Shown here: one piece after another, positions 45,836-55,995 of the stretch
Position numbering within the stretch: position 1 is the stretch's first letter
Layout: each line of letters opens with the position of its first letter
Source: Tubulanus polymorphus
Lineage: Eukaryota > Nemertea > Palaeonemertea > Tubulaniformes > Tubulanidae
NCBI RefSeq assembly: GCF_964204645.1
Contig: NC_134028.1
Span: forward strand, 10,395,001-10,459,000
Reading direction: 5' to 3'
Length of the DNA: 64,000 nucleotides
Position numbers and translations under genes: made by a program
The notes under the pieces: generated by a model
Told to the model about the DNA's origin: nothing
What the model saw: the letters and a program-made list of their open reading frames with translations, nothing else
Database searches by the model: none

Positions 45836-46189
45836 ATGGAGAGTAAACAAGCGCACAGTGAGAACAACAAATTATTTCTAGATAGAATAAAAGATATCAC
45901 AAATGTAAAATCTGTAGATTATAAATTCAAAAAGTTAACAGAATTAACAATTCATAAGAAATATCTAATTACAAATATTGATACAGTTACTAATAACTAT
46001 GGAGATAAATTAGTTATACACTTAGAATATGAAGGATTAAAAGGAAATGTATATAAATTCAGAACATATTTACCAGATAGATTTCATAGATTATCAAGTG
46101 AAGATCTAGAAGAATTATGTTCTGGAGATTTCTATTTCGTATACAAAGGTAAGAATGAAAAAGGGCACCATGAAATAGATTTCGAATAA
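45836..46189 (+). CDS. Small OB-like protein, 117 aa
   Basis: Intact frame 29 bp after PolB, start in TATAAATGG. Residues ~45-117 look like a five-strand OB fold: KKYLITNIDTVTNNYGDKLV, VYKFRTYLPDRFH, a short helix (SSEDLEELCSGD), then FYFVYKGKNEKGHHEIDF. The first 40 residues are polar and helical. Position directly after the polymerase and the fold pattern suggest a single-stranded DNA-binding replication protein, which is inference. A damaged homologue is at 278-604. Confidence 0.65.
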   Translation: MESKQAHSENNKLFLDRIKDITNVKSVDYKFKKLTELTIHKKYLITNIDTVTNNYGDKLVIHLEYEGLKGNVYKFRTYLPDRFHRLSSEDLEELCSGDFYFVYKGKNEKGHHEIDFE

Positions 46190-46206
46190 AAAAATATGTA
46201 AAATAA

Positions 46207-46305
46207 ATGGTGGAATTAAAAGAATACAGAATATTTGTTTATTCTAGAAGACTTACAAATTATAAATCACATAATTTACTAGTACAATTAGGTTGGGGAA
46301 TATAA
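46207..46305 (+). pseudogene. Remnant gene, 32 codons
   Basis: Starts in AATAAATGG, 17 bp after the OB-like gene, reads MVELKEYRIFVYSRRLTNYK and stops at 46303-46305. The following ~110 bp contain several stops in every frame. In other Polintons a further small gene could sit here. No function recognised. Confidence 0.35.
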
Positions 46306-46419
46306 AAATTGTGTAGTTTTAAAATAAGTTAATAGAAGTTTATGTAATTCTTTTTACAATAAATCGAATAACACTATTGAACATGGAGCCTTTTTAATTT
46401 TTAATAAGAATTAAAATGA

Positions 46420-46968
46420 ATGGGCCTATATATATATTTAAAACCAGGGTTATATAATTTAGATACATTGGCACAAGAAATTAATAGAAAAGCCTGGCAC
46501 AAGTCAGGTAATAATTCCGGGTTTAATATAAGATTTCTGAAAAGTGAGAGTTCTGACAAAATAAAGATAAGGTTGTCTGATATTAAAAAACATGCATTTA
46601 TGGTAAAAAAACCTATAGCTAAACTGTTAGGGATTCCTCCAGATAAATCTTTTACAAATATTGATGCTACACCAAACTTAATACCTTTTACACACTTTTA
46701 TATTTATTGCAATTTAATCGATCCTACAAAAACATTCGAAGCAACTAAAGATATAACTTGTAATTCTGGTTTACTAAACATTTTACCATTGAAGAATGTT
46801 AAAGAATTTGGAACGCAAATAAATTATAATTTAACAGAATGTGATTTCAAACCATGCATTCCTCGTTTTAATAATTTTAGATTAGAAATAAGAAATCATA
46901 ATGGATACTTAATTGATTTAAATAATTTCCCTGTAATTTATGAATTAGTTATGAGATGTAGAGAGTAA
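46420..46968 (+). CDS. Minor capsid (penton-like) protein, 182 aa
   Basis: Resembles Polinton single-jelly-roll minor capsid proteins: LKPGLYNLDTLAQEINRKAW at the start, a middle block ending in the LGI-type turn (AKLLGIPPDK), then beta-rich FTHFYIYCNLID, LLNILPLKN, NNFRLEIRNHNGYLIDLNN and a final strand IYELVMRC. In virions it would occupy the vertices. An upstream ATG (46414) in another frame lies in TTAAAATGA, and one extra base seems to separate it from the listed frame, so the first two residues are uncertain. Stop is followed by the T-run/TATAAATG start of the next gene. Confidence 0.6.
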   Translation: MGLYIYLKPGLYNLDTLAQEINRKAWHKSGNNSGFNIRFLKSESSDKIKIRLSDIKKHAFMVKKPIAKLLGIPPDKSFTNIDATPNLIPFTHFYIYCNLIDPTKTFEATKDITCNSGLLNILPLKNVKEFGTQINYNLTECDFKPCIPRFNNFRLEIRNHNGYLIDLNNFPVIYELVMRCRE

Positions 46969-46985
46969 TTTTTTTCACTATATAA

Positions 46986-47327
46986 ATGAATATAACTGTT
47001 GGACCGAGTATATGTTTTGGGTTTGATTTTAAACATGGTAAAGAAATGAGAATTAAACTAAATGATGTAATTACTGATATAAAAAGTAAATCATTTAACA
47101 ATGCATCAATGATTATTACAGAAAATTATGATACAGAAAAAGTAATTGATTTAATTAAATCAGCTTTAGAATATTATGAATTAAATGAAGATGGAATTAT
47201 TGATGATATTAAAAACATATTAACCAAAATATATGATAATCATAAAAGTAGTAATGAAATAAATGTTGAATTAATCATAAATAAGTTAACTAAATATTTT
47301 GAAGATAGTAATTTTTTTGATAGATAA
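46986..47327 (+). CDS. Unknown Polinton protein, 113 aa
   Basis: Start in TATAAATGA after a TTTTTTT tract, 17 bp after the penton-like gene; its TAA is immediately followed by the next ATG. Short N-terminal beta-like part (MNITVGPSICFGFDFKHGKE), then acidic helices (YELNEDGIIDDIKNILTKIY). No membrane segment. I do not recognise the family; a virion-associated role is possible from its place among capsid genes. Confidence 0.6.
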   Translation: MNITVGPSICFGFDFKHGKEMRIKLNDVITDIKSKSFNNASMIITENYDTEKVIDLIKSALEYYELNEDGIIDDIKNILTKIYDNHKSSNEINVELIINKLTKYFEDSNFFDR

Positions 47328-47549
47328 ATGAGTGATAATAAGTGGATAATAACTGGATTATATAATGGCGCATTACTATCAGTTGGAACTGTTGGTTATT
47401 CAATGGTATTAAAAAAAGTATTCAAAATGGGAAGTGTTAATGTTGATAGATTTGATATAAATGATATTTTAAAATTAACATGAGCAGTTACTTTATCTAA
47501 TTTAACTATTGATTATTTGGAAAAACAAAAATATATTCCTCCCATATAA
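47328..47549 (+). pseudogene. Small membrane protein with in-frame TGA
   Basis: Begins at the ATG directly after the previous stop (GATAAATGA). Reads MSDNKWIITGLYNGALLSVG, TVGYSMVLKK, then a TGA at 47481-47483 in place of a sense codon, and continues in frame (AVTLSNLTIDYLEKQKYIP) to TAA at 47547-47549. Two hydrophobic stretches and ~73 codons in all. The layout resembles a short conserved Polinton virion membrane protein. Single lesion only. Confidence 0.55.
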
Positions 47550-47573
47550 ATGCATAATTATTTTACTAAATAA

Positions 47574-47996
47574 ATGGCTTCTGCAGTTATAACTATTATA
47601 GGATCGGCAATTGTTAACGCTTTAGCATTTACTGGTGGTGGATATTTATTCAAGCATATTGATAAAAATGGATCATTAACAGAACAAAAAAGACATAACT
47701 TAGCATTAGAGAAATACAATAAAGCAGCAGAAGAATATAGAGAAAAGAGGCAAAACTATATGGATTATATTAACAAAGAATTATATGATCAGAAGATTTC
47801 ACATAGAGCTTTTCAATCAGTTGATGATGCAATGAGTTTATATAACGCGGTAACCAATAAAGAAAAATTACATCTATACAAACCCAAATTATCAGATTAT
47901 TATACCCCAAGTAATGAACAGAAGAAATATGAAATAATATGGATTTTAGGTGGAACAGTTATTGTTATATTTGTGGCGTATAAGTTTACTAATTAG
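47574..47996 (+). CDS. Polinton membrane protein, 140 aa
   Basis: Intact, start in AATAAATGG. N-terminal hydrophobic segment (VITIIGSAIVNALAFTGGGY), long charged helix likely to form a coiled coil (RHNLALEKYNKAAEEYREKR), a DDAMSLYN block, and a C-terminal membrane span (IIWILGGTVIVIFVAYKF). The two-span helix-rich plan recurs among Polinton/adintovirus virion proteins; exact role unknown. Confidence 0.6.
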   Translation: MASAVITIIGSAIVNALAFTGGGYLFKHIDKNGSLTEQKRHNLALEKYNKAAEEYREKRQNYMDYINKELYDQKISHRAFQSVDDAMSLYNAVTNKEKLHLYKPKLSDYYTPSNEQKKYEIIWILGGTVIVIFVAYKFTN

Positions 47997-48016
47997 TAAT
48001 TTTTTTTGCTAAATAA

Positions 48017-48451
48017 ATGGATGATAAAGTTGATAATATTGATATTATTCCTCATGATATAAATAAAACTAAACTAAAAACATATTTAGAAAAACAAATA
48101 TTAGAATTTGAAAGTGACTTAAAGATAAAAAAGAAAAAATATTTAAAAAGTAAAATTATATATTATCTTATTATAAGTGGTTCGGTTACAATTAGTTCTG
48201 TAATAACATTTCTAGCAATATTCAGTCCATTAACACCTTTAGCTATATCAATTGGCGTACTAGGATTAAGTTCAAGTGTTTTAACTGGTATAAGTTCAAA
48301 ATTAAATATAAAAAGTAATAAAGAAAAAATTAAAACTAATATAAAAGAAATTAATAAATTAAAGAATACACTAGATTATATAATAAGTTTAAATGGCCAT
48401 ATAACAGTTGAAGAACAAGATAGATTATTAAAAGAATTAATAAATTATTAA
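48017..48451 (+). CDS. Polinton membrane/coiled-coil protein, 144 aa
   Basis: Intact; 20 bp after the previous gene with a T-run then CTAAATAAATGG. Charged N-terminal helix, two adjacent membrane spans (residues ~52-90: YLIISGSVTISSVITFLAIF, LTPLAISIGVLGLSSSVLTG), then a second charged helix (KEKIKTNIKEINKLKNTLDY). Function not known; likely virion membrane or internal protein. Confidence 0.55.
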   Translation: MDDKVDNIDIIPHDINKTKLKTYLEKQILEFESDLKIKKKKYLKSKIIYYLIISGSVTISSVITFLAIFSPLTPLAISIGVLGLSSSVLTGISSKLNIKSNKEKIKTNIKEINKLKNTLDYIISLNGHITVEEQDRLLKELINY

Positions 48452-48467
48452 TTTTTTAGTTATATAA

Positions 48468-49771
48468 ATGGCAGATAGTTTTCCAAAAGCACTCATATAA
48501 TAAATCAATTAAATATAATATTCCAGCAATAGATTTTAATAAAGATATTACATATAGAAATGAAGTTTTAAATTCATTATTTGATTTATATATTTATGTT
48601 ACTGAAAGTAATAATTTTCATGTAAAGATGGAAAATATATTTCATGCGTATACAATTAATTTCAAAAATTTAAATGAAATTTAATATGAAGTATTGGCAG
48701 AACCAATTAAATTTTGCTGTTTATTGTGCAACAACAGGATGTGGAATTAGTTGGAATGATCATTTAAACAAACCAAGTTTACCATTGATGTTATCACTTT
48801 TTAGATTTCATACTTATTTTCAAATAAAATTAATATTAGATGAATTAGAATGTCCTTTACCAGGTTCAAAATATTTTAACGAATTGAATAATAATATTAA
48901 TTTTTCTAAGGTTTATAAAATATGTAATGAATTTAATATTATTTCAAATAAAGATTTTAGAGCAAAAATTGGAACAATGGGTGGATTAGGAATATTATAT
49001 ACTAAAGAATTTGGAAAAATAATGACAAATTCAGATATAAGAACACTAAATTGGAATGAATTACCAAAATATTATAATAATATACAACAACAAAACAATA
49101 ATGGTTGGGTTAATTTCATTTTAGAAAATGGTGAAGGTTTTACTAAAGCTGGAATACAAAGAATAAATCAATCTATTAGAACTTATTTGATATGTATTCT
49201 AGGTGCGCAAGTTGAAACAAGATCCCCAATAATTGGAAATGATAACACTTCGTTCGATGCGCAGAAACAATTCAAAGTATTATTTGAAGATTCAATTCAT
49301 AATGATAAAAATAGATCGATTCCAGAAAACATTGTAAGATATCAAAATTATTTAGATAAATCACATATTAGATTAAATTATTGTATAGGCCCTAATCTAT
49401 TTATTATTTCTAATGATTTAGTATTAAAGATGGGAAACATAATTGGTTACAATAATCTAATTAAAACTGCAACAATAAATAATTCATTTGGATTAAATGA
49501 TATAAATAAAAAGATAATTACTGCTCCAAAATTAATGGAAGGTGAAAAAAATAAAAAACATATTCAATCAACTGAAACTAAAACTAATAATATTAAATTA
49601 AATAATGATTCTAAAATAAAAGATTACAATACATCAGAAAATATAAAAACTGATAATATTCAACATGATATAATTAAAACTAATGATGATAATAAATCCC
49701 ATGAAAATACTAAATCAGCTTTAACTTGTATAGGAATTGTAATCGGAGGAATATTATATTTTAAATTTTAA
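48468..49771 (+). pseudogene. Conserved Polinton virion protein, two frameshifts
   Basis: Start at 48468 in TATAAATGG; the frame shifts within ~8 codons, runs as SYNKSIKYNIPAIDFNKDIT... to ~48680, and shifts once more (one extra base near 48683) into the long frame 48674-49771. The main part has a strongly conserved-looking block (KYWQNQLNFAVYCATTGCGI, then FRFHTYFQIKLIL, PGSKYF, GTMGGLGILY), a polar low-complexity tail and a C-terminal membrane span (CIGIVIGGILYFKF). The ancestral product would be ~430 residues. The NFAV-CATTGCG block is familiar from uncharacterised Polinton proteins. The long frame alone (365 aa) might still be made. Confidence 0.6.
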
Positions 49772-49787
49772 TTTTTTCATTATGTAA

Positions 49788-51412
49788 ATGGCAGAAGCTG
49801 GAGAAGATATTCCAATAGATCCTTTAGATGAACCTGGTATAAGTGATGAACAACAACCTGATTTTGATGAAACAAGTTTTAGTAATGATAAGAAAACAGA
49901 ATATAATACTAATTTAGGTGAAGATGATGATTATGATGATGATTCCGAATTACGTGAAAAATTATATAAATATTTAAAAGCTCCTGAAATTGGTAGAATT
50001 TCAACTAGAAGAGAAAGAAAAGAATTTATGGAACTATTAGTAAAACAACCAGAAAAATATCCTGATGAACCTATGGAATTATTTAAAATGAAATCTAGAG
50101 TAACAGATACAATTGTTAACGAATTATTAGAAATAGATGTAATACATAAAATTGACACAGAAGATGTTGTAGAACAAATTTTTAAAGATGACCCATATTT
50201 CACGAATAATTTAGAATTTAAAAATGATTCATGGTATTATAATGTTAATTTAAATAAAAAAAATTGTATCAATTCAATTATCTAAAATGGGTCAAGAAAA
50301 TATTTTTGAACCTGAAATGTTAGCAAGATCTACAATTGAACGTTCAAAAGGTGGCACAGAATTTCTCAGAATTATATGGAATGCACTCGATAGAATAAAT
50401 AAAGAAAAACCAATTCCTAATATTGATATAAACAAATATTCACCATTTAAAAATCCAAATTTAAATCCTAATGATGTTGATCCAGAAACATCGAGAAGAG
50501 ATATTCAACAAATTGATAATGATTCAAGTCAATTACAATTAACATTAGAAAAACAAATTGATAGATTAAGTGATTCAGAAGAAGAAATGAATAGTACTGG
50601 AATAAATCGAATACTATCTTTACTGGAAAAAGGATTTCTTGATTTAACTGATGAAGAATTAGAAACATTTCCTGAACAAGCACGTAGAGAAATTAAAGGT
50701 ATACAAGAATCATCTGATGAAATTGCTAATATTAAGATGAGATTTTCTAAAATAACCATGTTAGAAAAAGAATTAGCTAATGCAGATGAAGAATTAAAAC
50801 AATTAGAATTAAATAGAGATCATCAAGTAGTTTATGAAGCTGATTTTGAAAGCAGAAAGTTAGCTTTAGTAAAAGAAATAGATGATTTAGAATATAACAT
50901 AGAATTACAAAAAGAAGAAAGAGATACATTATTAAAATCATATGATCTTAATCATATTAAAAAATTAAAAGTTATTTTTAAAGATTTGTTGATAAAACCA
51001 AATTCTGAAATATCATTAAAAGACAGAATAAGATTATTATTTAAGTTAGAAGGTATAACAATTCTTTCAATTCTAACATCTGTAACTATGGTATTTACAA
51101 CAATTGGTTTAGCTATATCAAATTCATTAAAATCTACTCCTACTCCCAATAAACCGGATAAACCCCCAAATGACAAAAATTCAATACAAGATAAAGTTAA
51201 AGATGGTATTAAAGAAATTAGCAAAATATTTATGGGAACTATCTAAAAAATCTGCTGCAGCATTGCCAGGAGTTATTGCATCAATTGTTGGTTTTATATT
51301 GAAATCTGCTGGGAATATTATTAACTTTGCTGCTGAACATATTATTTTATTTTTAATTACGGTTGTAAGTGCTATTATTTTTGGGTTAGTGAATATGATA
51401 AAAAATAAATAA
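49788..51412 (+). pseudogene. Large coiled-coil/membrane virion protein, two frameshifts
   Basis: Start in TGTAAATGG. Three overlapping frames (49788-50285, 50287-51246, 51170-51412) join into one ~540-codon gene. The first break is in an A8 run at ~50257, the second a one-base gain near 51207. Order: acidic N-terminus (EDDDYDDDSE), helical region, an FEPEMLARSTIE block, long coiled coil (KITMLEKELANADEELKQLE), first membrane span (ILTSVTMVFTTIGLAISNS), proline-rich linker, then SAAALPGVIASIVGFILKSA and a last span. The LPGxIxSIV block is common to Polinton proteins. Function unknown. Confidence 0.6.
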
Positions 51413-51432
51413 TTAATTTTTTTGTTAAATAA

Positions 51433-52678
51433 ATGAGTGGGAGTTATATCAATCCTTCTAAGAATCATAGAATATCTAATGCTATTAAAGCAGAAAGATC
51501 ACATCATATAATTACTCATAAGCCTTCTAATATTAATCCCGATGAAACTTTATATGTTAGAATTCCGAGATTAACACAAAATACTTTTTATGTTCCAAAT
51601 AGTATTTATTTATCAGCCGATATAAAAGTAATCGGTAATAATAATAATTATGTTGTTGATAATGTTAAGAGATATTTGATTAAAAAATTAACAATAAAGA
51701 TTGGTCCAGAAACAGTTTTCTCATTGATGATTATAATTTATTCATGCATTATAAAGATTTATGGTTAACTAAAGAAAATAGAAATAATATGATATTTCAA
51801 GGCATCCAATCAGAAAACCAAAATAAATTAAGATCAGAAGCGCATAATGCAATATTAACTAATGCTGTAGATAAATTGATAAAAAGTATATATGGAAGCA
51901 AATATAAAATTCCATTAGACTTTAAATTGATAAATAACAATGCACCTTTATATAAATACGCAATGCAAGAAGACGTTATATTCGAAATAACATTTGCTCC
52001 TGTAAATGAAATCGTAATATCTAGCGTTAATAAAGATATGAGTTATAAATTATCGAATATATGTTTAGAATATGATACAGTAACTGATGAAAATATTTCA
52101 AGTATAATTCAAACTAAATACAATCAAGGATTTTCATTATTATATGATTATATTGATAAATTTAAAACCGTAACTATTAATGCAAATGATGAAATTATTA
52201 ATGAGAATATTAACTTCCCAAGAAGATCTATTAAAGGTATATTAATATTTTTACCATTGCAACATATACTAATGGTGCAATAAATGTTGACAATTATTAT
52301 AATCCTGAAATAACAAAAGTAGAAATAACTATCGAAGGAATAGCAAATAAAATATTTTGTCAAGGAATGAGAATGATTGATCAATGGCCAGAAATTAGAA
52401 AACATTTCATGAATGAAAAAGTGAAATCATCTGAAAATTGTAACATTAATCAAATTGATTATTATACCGTTAATAAATATGCATTATGGTTAGATTTTAG
52501 AACAACAGAGGATAATTCATTACATGGTTCTGGAAAAAAATTACAAAACACTAAAGATGGAATACAATTATTCATGACAAAGAATAAAGGAATCAAAAAT
52601 TTTAAAATGCACATTTATATTATATCTGACGCGCAATTAAATATTGTAAATTCTCAATTAAATAGTGTTATGTATTAG
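51433..52678 (+). pseudogene. Major capsid protein (double jelly-roll type), two frameshifts
   Basis: Start in TTAAATAAATGAG. About 415 codons in three frames: 51433-51740, 51741-52245, 52246-52678. Both breaks are single-base losses, near 51727 and in a T-run at ~52247 (copy B keeps one more T there). Landmarks: DETLYVRIPRLTQNTFYVPN, HYKDLWLTKENRNNM, LEYDTVTDENIS, IINENINFPRRSIKG, GMRMIDQWPEIR and the C-terminal KMHIYIISDAQLNI. Length is at the low end for Polinton capsids. Assignment rests on these landmarks and its place before the ATPase block; fold not verified. Confidence 0.7.
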
Positions 52679-52710
52679 AATTTTAACTTTAATAAAAATT
52701 TATATAATAA

Positions 52711-53568
52711 ATGGAAGGTGGTAAAGTATATAAACATATTCCATACATCGATACACATGAAAATAATGATGGTTTATATTATGTAATACCTTGTTATATA
52801 GCTTTGATATTTGATCCTATTTTCAAAATTTATAAAACTAAACTAATAGAAATAGATAATAATAAAAGTGGTGTTGTTGATAACTTAAGTAATGTAATAC
52901 CTTCTACATCTAATAATGTAATACCTTCTACATCTAATAATGTAATACCTTCTACATCTAATAATGTAATACCTTCTACATCTAATAATGCAATAATATT
53001 AAATGTTAGTGAAAATATAAATTATTGTGATTATTGTAAAGGTGAATTTTCAAACGCTCCATCACATTGGAATAATCATATGAATACAAATTCACATATT
53101 ACTAATGTTATAAAACGTGTTGGTTTAAGAGAATTTATAGAACACCCATTTAGATATGTTACAAAGTTTGTTTCAAATCAAAAAGTAAATGGTAAAGAAT
53201 TATATGAAGATTTATTATTAGCAACACCTAATAAAGATGAATTAGATTTAACCGATGCTATTAAATTAGAATCGAACATTGTAAATGAAATATTAGGAGA
53301 AAACACTAATAAAGATAATAATGAAGATGGTGCCATACGGCACCCACATGGTGATATAGTTACAGGAAAGCGCATTGATAATAAAGATTCTATGAAACTT
53401 AAATCAGAAAATAAAGATATAGTTGAGATGACTAATAAGTATATCAATAAACCAATTATTTATGAAGATACAGTAGAGTATTTGAATAAATTGTTAGGGT
53501 CTGATGATGAATTGGAGAGTGATGATGAAAGTGATTCAGAAAGTAATTATCTAACACTCAAAAAGTAA
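52711..53568 (+). CDS. Repeat-bearing zinc-finger protein, 285 aa
   Basis: Intact; last rightward gene, start in AATAAATGG. Residues ~61-92 are four tandem NVIPSTSN octapeptides, encoded by 24-bp units, rich in Ser/Thr. Then a C2H2-like finger (YCDYCKGEFSNAPSHWNNHM, followed by His), a conserved REFIEHPFRYVTKFVS block, and a long acidic tail (DDELESDDESDSE). Probably a nucleic-acid-binding or virion core protein, which is inference. Ends at the iteron array. Confidence 0.65.
   Translation: MEGGKVYKHIPYIDTHENNDGLYYVIPCYIALIFDPIFKIYKTKLIEIDNNKSGVVDNLSNVIPSTSNNVIPSTSNNVIPSTSNNVIPSTSNNAIILNVSENINYCDYCKGEFSNAPSHWNNHMNTNSHITNVIKRVGLREFIEHPFRYVTKFVSNQKVNGKELYEDLLLATPNKDELDLTDAIKLESNIVNEILGENTNKDNNEDGAIRHPHGDIVTGKRIDNKDSMKLKSENKDIVEMTNKYINKPIIYEDTVEYLNKLLGSDDELESDDESDSESNYLTLKK
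52891..52986. repeat. 24-bp coding minisatellite, four units
   Basis: Four identical copies of AATGTAATACCTTCTACATC-TAAT inside the gene at 52711; copy B has only two diverged units at the same place. Confidence 0.95.
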
Positions 53569-53621
53569 TAAAGGTTGCAAATTGTATAAAATAATAGTAA
53601 ATAAAAAAGGGGGTTTTAAGT

Positions 53622-53925
53622 ATTAAGGTATCTAATACGTATTTAATACATATCTAATACATATCTAATACGTATCTAATACGTATTTAATACATATTAT
53701 TTGAAAATACCTTAAATTATATTAATTTTTAAAATTTATATTGAAACCTCAGTAATAATAAATAACCTTTATTATTTTCAAACTTATTCATATATTAGTT
53801 GAAAAAAATAAAAATAAATTGGTTGAAAATTGTATGAATAATATTTATTTTTAAAATGGGGTTTTAAGTATTAATGTATTTAAAACGTATCTAATACGTA
53901 TTTAATACGTATTAGATAGATAGAT
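53622..53925. repeat. Iterons at the convergent junction of Polinton C
   Basis: ~11-bp units CTAATACGTAT/CTAATACATAT at 53628-53697 and a second cluster (AAACGTATCTAATACGTATT) at 53880-53915, centred on TACGTA. The ~180 bp between is AT-rich and non-coding. Occupies the whole gap between the last rightward stop and the first leftward stop, as in copy B. Confidence 0.8.
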
Positions 53926-53935
53926 ATACAAATAG

Positions 53936-54547
53936 TTATTTTTTAAATTTATATTCATAGGGAAATTGTAGTCTCAGTAATAATTTTGAACCTATATTAT
54001 TCTTTAATTTATTCATATATTCATCATGTAACTCAGTAGGTATAATTTGATTTTCTTCCAATGATTGTTGCATAGATTTTCTATCTTTGTTATAAAATAA
54101 AACTAGAAATCTTATATGCTCCCTAAAGTCTTTAACAATTGAATTATATTTTTGATTTAAAACCCATGTTGTTATCCTGAAATGTCTTCCAGAGAAAGCT
54201 AGATAACATAACTCACTTTCTCTAATTTTTGAATCATGTAAATTTGCGCAATCATCTACAATGAATAATGTATTTGATCCTTTATAAGTATCAATTGCTA
54301 TTATAATACAATTATCTAAATTTTCTTTTACTGTTTTAGAGTCTAATATAATAAACTTTTTTATTTTAACTATATCTCTATTATATGTTGTATTCATTTC
54401 ATAAGTAGGACAAAATAATATTATATTATCAAAATGATTCTTATAAACAGTTTCTAACAAATCTAATATGAAATGTGTTTTACCACAATTGGTTACACCA
54501 GTAACTAACCTATTATGCGGTTCAAATATAAATAAATCTTTATTCAT
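53936..54547 (-). CDS. A32-like DNA packaging ATPase, 203 aa
   Basis: Intact. Walker A GVTNCGKT at residues 17-24, Walker B LFIVDD at ~94-99, then a conserved SGRHFRITTWVLNQKY block (sensor-like N at ~135) and a C-terminal tail. Belongs to the FtsK/HerA superfamily and would pump element DNA into capsids. Start in AATAAATGA. First gene of the leftward block from the convergence; its start is directly followed, upstream on the same strand, by the integrase 3' end. Two damaged paralogues lie at 2684-3237 and 39845-40433. Confidence 0.88.
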   Translation of the reverse strand: MNKDLFIFEPHNRLVTGVTNCGKTHFILDLLETVYKNHFDNIILFCPTYEMNTTYNRDIVKIKKFIILDSKTVKENLDNCIIIAIDTYKGSNTLFIVDDCANLHDSKIRESELCYLAFSGRHFRITTWVLNQKYNSIVKDFREHIRFLVLFYNKDRKSMQQSLEENQIIPTELHDEYMNKLKNNIGSKLLLRLQFPYEYKFKK

Positions 54548-55620
54548 TTATTCTTTTAATTTTACTAGATAAAATCCATTCATTAAATTATCATCATATC
54601 CTTTATATTTCACCAAAGAATACTTTTTTCCTTTAAGAGTTTTTGTTTTCAATACTTTTTCTATTTTGTATTCTATTTCATCTGGATTTGGAAGTGATAA
54701 TTCTTGTTCATAGAAATAACCTAATATTTCTTCATCTTTTAGATCTTCTTATTTATAAACACAAGGTTTAGTTAATATTATCTTTTTAATCTTGAATATT
54801 TCTTCTGTAAAATTTGGGGTATAACCTTTATAAAATGTTTTTCTATATTTAGATATTCTAACGTGTTGTCCTATTTTAAATTTAGGTTCTCCGAAATCAT
54901 GTGTTACAAATGCTCCATATAAATTATTCCAAACTATTTCCGAATTATCTTCTTTTCTAGCTTGTATAGGTTTCAAATTTATAGAACTATGTTTAGAATT
55001 ATTATAACCTTTCACTAAATCATCTAACACATCGATATATTTATATGTTTCATTAGCAGTAAAATATTTCCACATTCTAGTTTTCAATGTTTATCAAACC
55101 TTTCTATAATAGATGCTTTTTTATCTTAGTGTGTTGAAAAATAATCTACATCGTTATCAGATAATAGTTTTTTAAAATGTTTGTTATAAAATTCCTTACC
55201 TTCATCAAATTGTATCTTATCTGGAATAGCTTCTTTAAATATAGATTTAAAAGCATTTGTTACTTCTATACCAGTTTTATTTTTGATTGGAATTGACCAT
55301 GCGTATCTACTGAATATGTCTATAACATTTAATATCCAGAAATATCCTTTGTTGTATTCCTCTAAGTTCTTCATGTCAATTAAATCTGTTTGCCATTGTT
55401 GATCAATATATGAAACCATAACTTTTCTTGTTAAATAAGTTTTATCTATTTTCTTATGAATTTGATATGTTGGTTGATTTTGTAACCATGATTTTAACTC
55501 ACTATATTTTATATTTTCCTTATCAGATTTAATTTTATTCCATAATTCTGAAACGTTAGAATATGATACTTCACTTTCTGGGTTATAATATAACTCTCTT
55601 AAATATTGTTCTTTTTTCAT
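54548..55620 (-). pseudogene. Retroviral-type integrase with chromodomain, broken
   Basis: N-terminal 164 residues open: first catalytic Asp in QQWQTDLIDM (D79), second in IQFDEGKEFY (D139). The catalytic Glu (SIIERF) lies ~33 residues later but after an in-frame TAA at 55126. A frameshift near 55090 follows, then a long open part (54749-55087) with KYIDVLDDLVKGYNNSKHSS and FKIGQHVRISKYRKTFYKGY. Another TAA precedes the chromodomain (YKIEKVLKTKTLKGKKYSLV, KYKGYDD), whose last ~10 residues are shifted by a one-base loss. Start at 55620 is in AAGATGA, not TAAATG. Would insert the element with a 6-bp duplication. Confidence 0.88.
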
Positions 55621-55626
55621 CTTATT

Positions 55627-55995
55627 TTAATCCATTAATAATAATTTAGATTTAGTTTCAATAGCTTTATGATTTGATTTATTTTCTGGTATAATAGGTT
55701 TATTATCATTGGAATCATCTTTATCATCAGATTTGAATTTTGATTTATATATTACACCGGATAATATAATAACTGTTACTAATCCAATTGTAATATATAA
55801 GTAATTATTTTTTCCACTATTAGAAGAATTAGATGGATTTTTATTTGAATCAATATCAGATAAAGTCTGTGATTCATTTATATCAGTTAATTTCTTTTTC
55901 TTAGCTTTTTTTAATTCTGAAGATCTTTTACCTAATTCTCTTGCCCATTTAATTTGTTTTTCAGATCTAGCCTTTTTCTTAACGCTATCACTCAT
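55627..55995 (-). CDS. Single-pass membrane protein, 122 aa (overlapping pair, gene 2)
   Basis: Intact. Basic N-terminus (KKKARSEKQIKWARELGKRS), polar linker, one membrane span (YLYITIGLVTVIILSGVIYK, ~residues 67-86), then a polar tail ending SKLLLMD. Starts at AATAAATGA within the last codons of the 202-residue gene (8-nt overlap) and stops 6 bp before the integrase start. Homologues at 62414-62776 (intact) and 864-1103 (damaged). No known family recognised. Confidence 0.7.
   Translation of the reverse strand: MSDSVKKKARSEKQIKWARELGKRSSELKKAKKKKLTDINESQTLSDIDSNKNPSNSSNSGKNNYLYITIGLVTVIILSGVIYKSKFKSDDKDDSNDNKPIIPENKSNHKAIETKSKLLLMD

Noticed and set aside
46207-46305. Adenovirus-type maturation protease remnant
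   Set aside because: No His-Asp/Glu-Cys pattern; too short to assign.
50287-50289. Separate gene start at 50287
   Set aside because: The ATG lies inside a longer gene interrupted by a shift in the preceding A-run, and lacks TAAATG.
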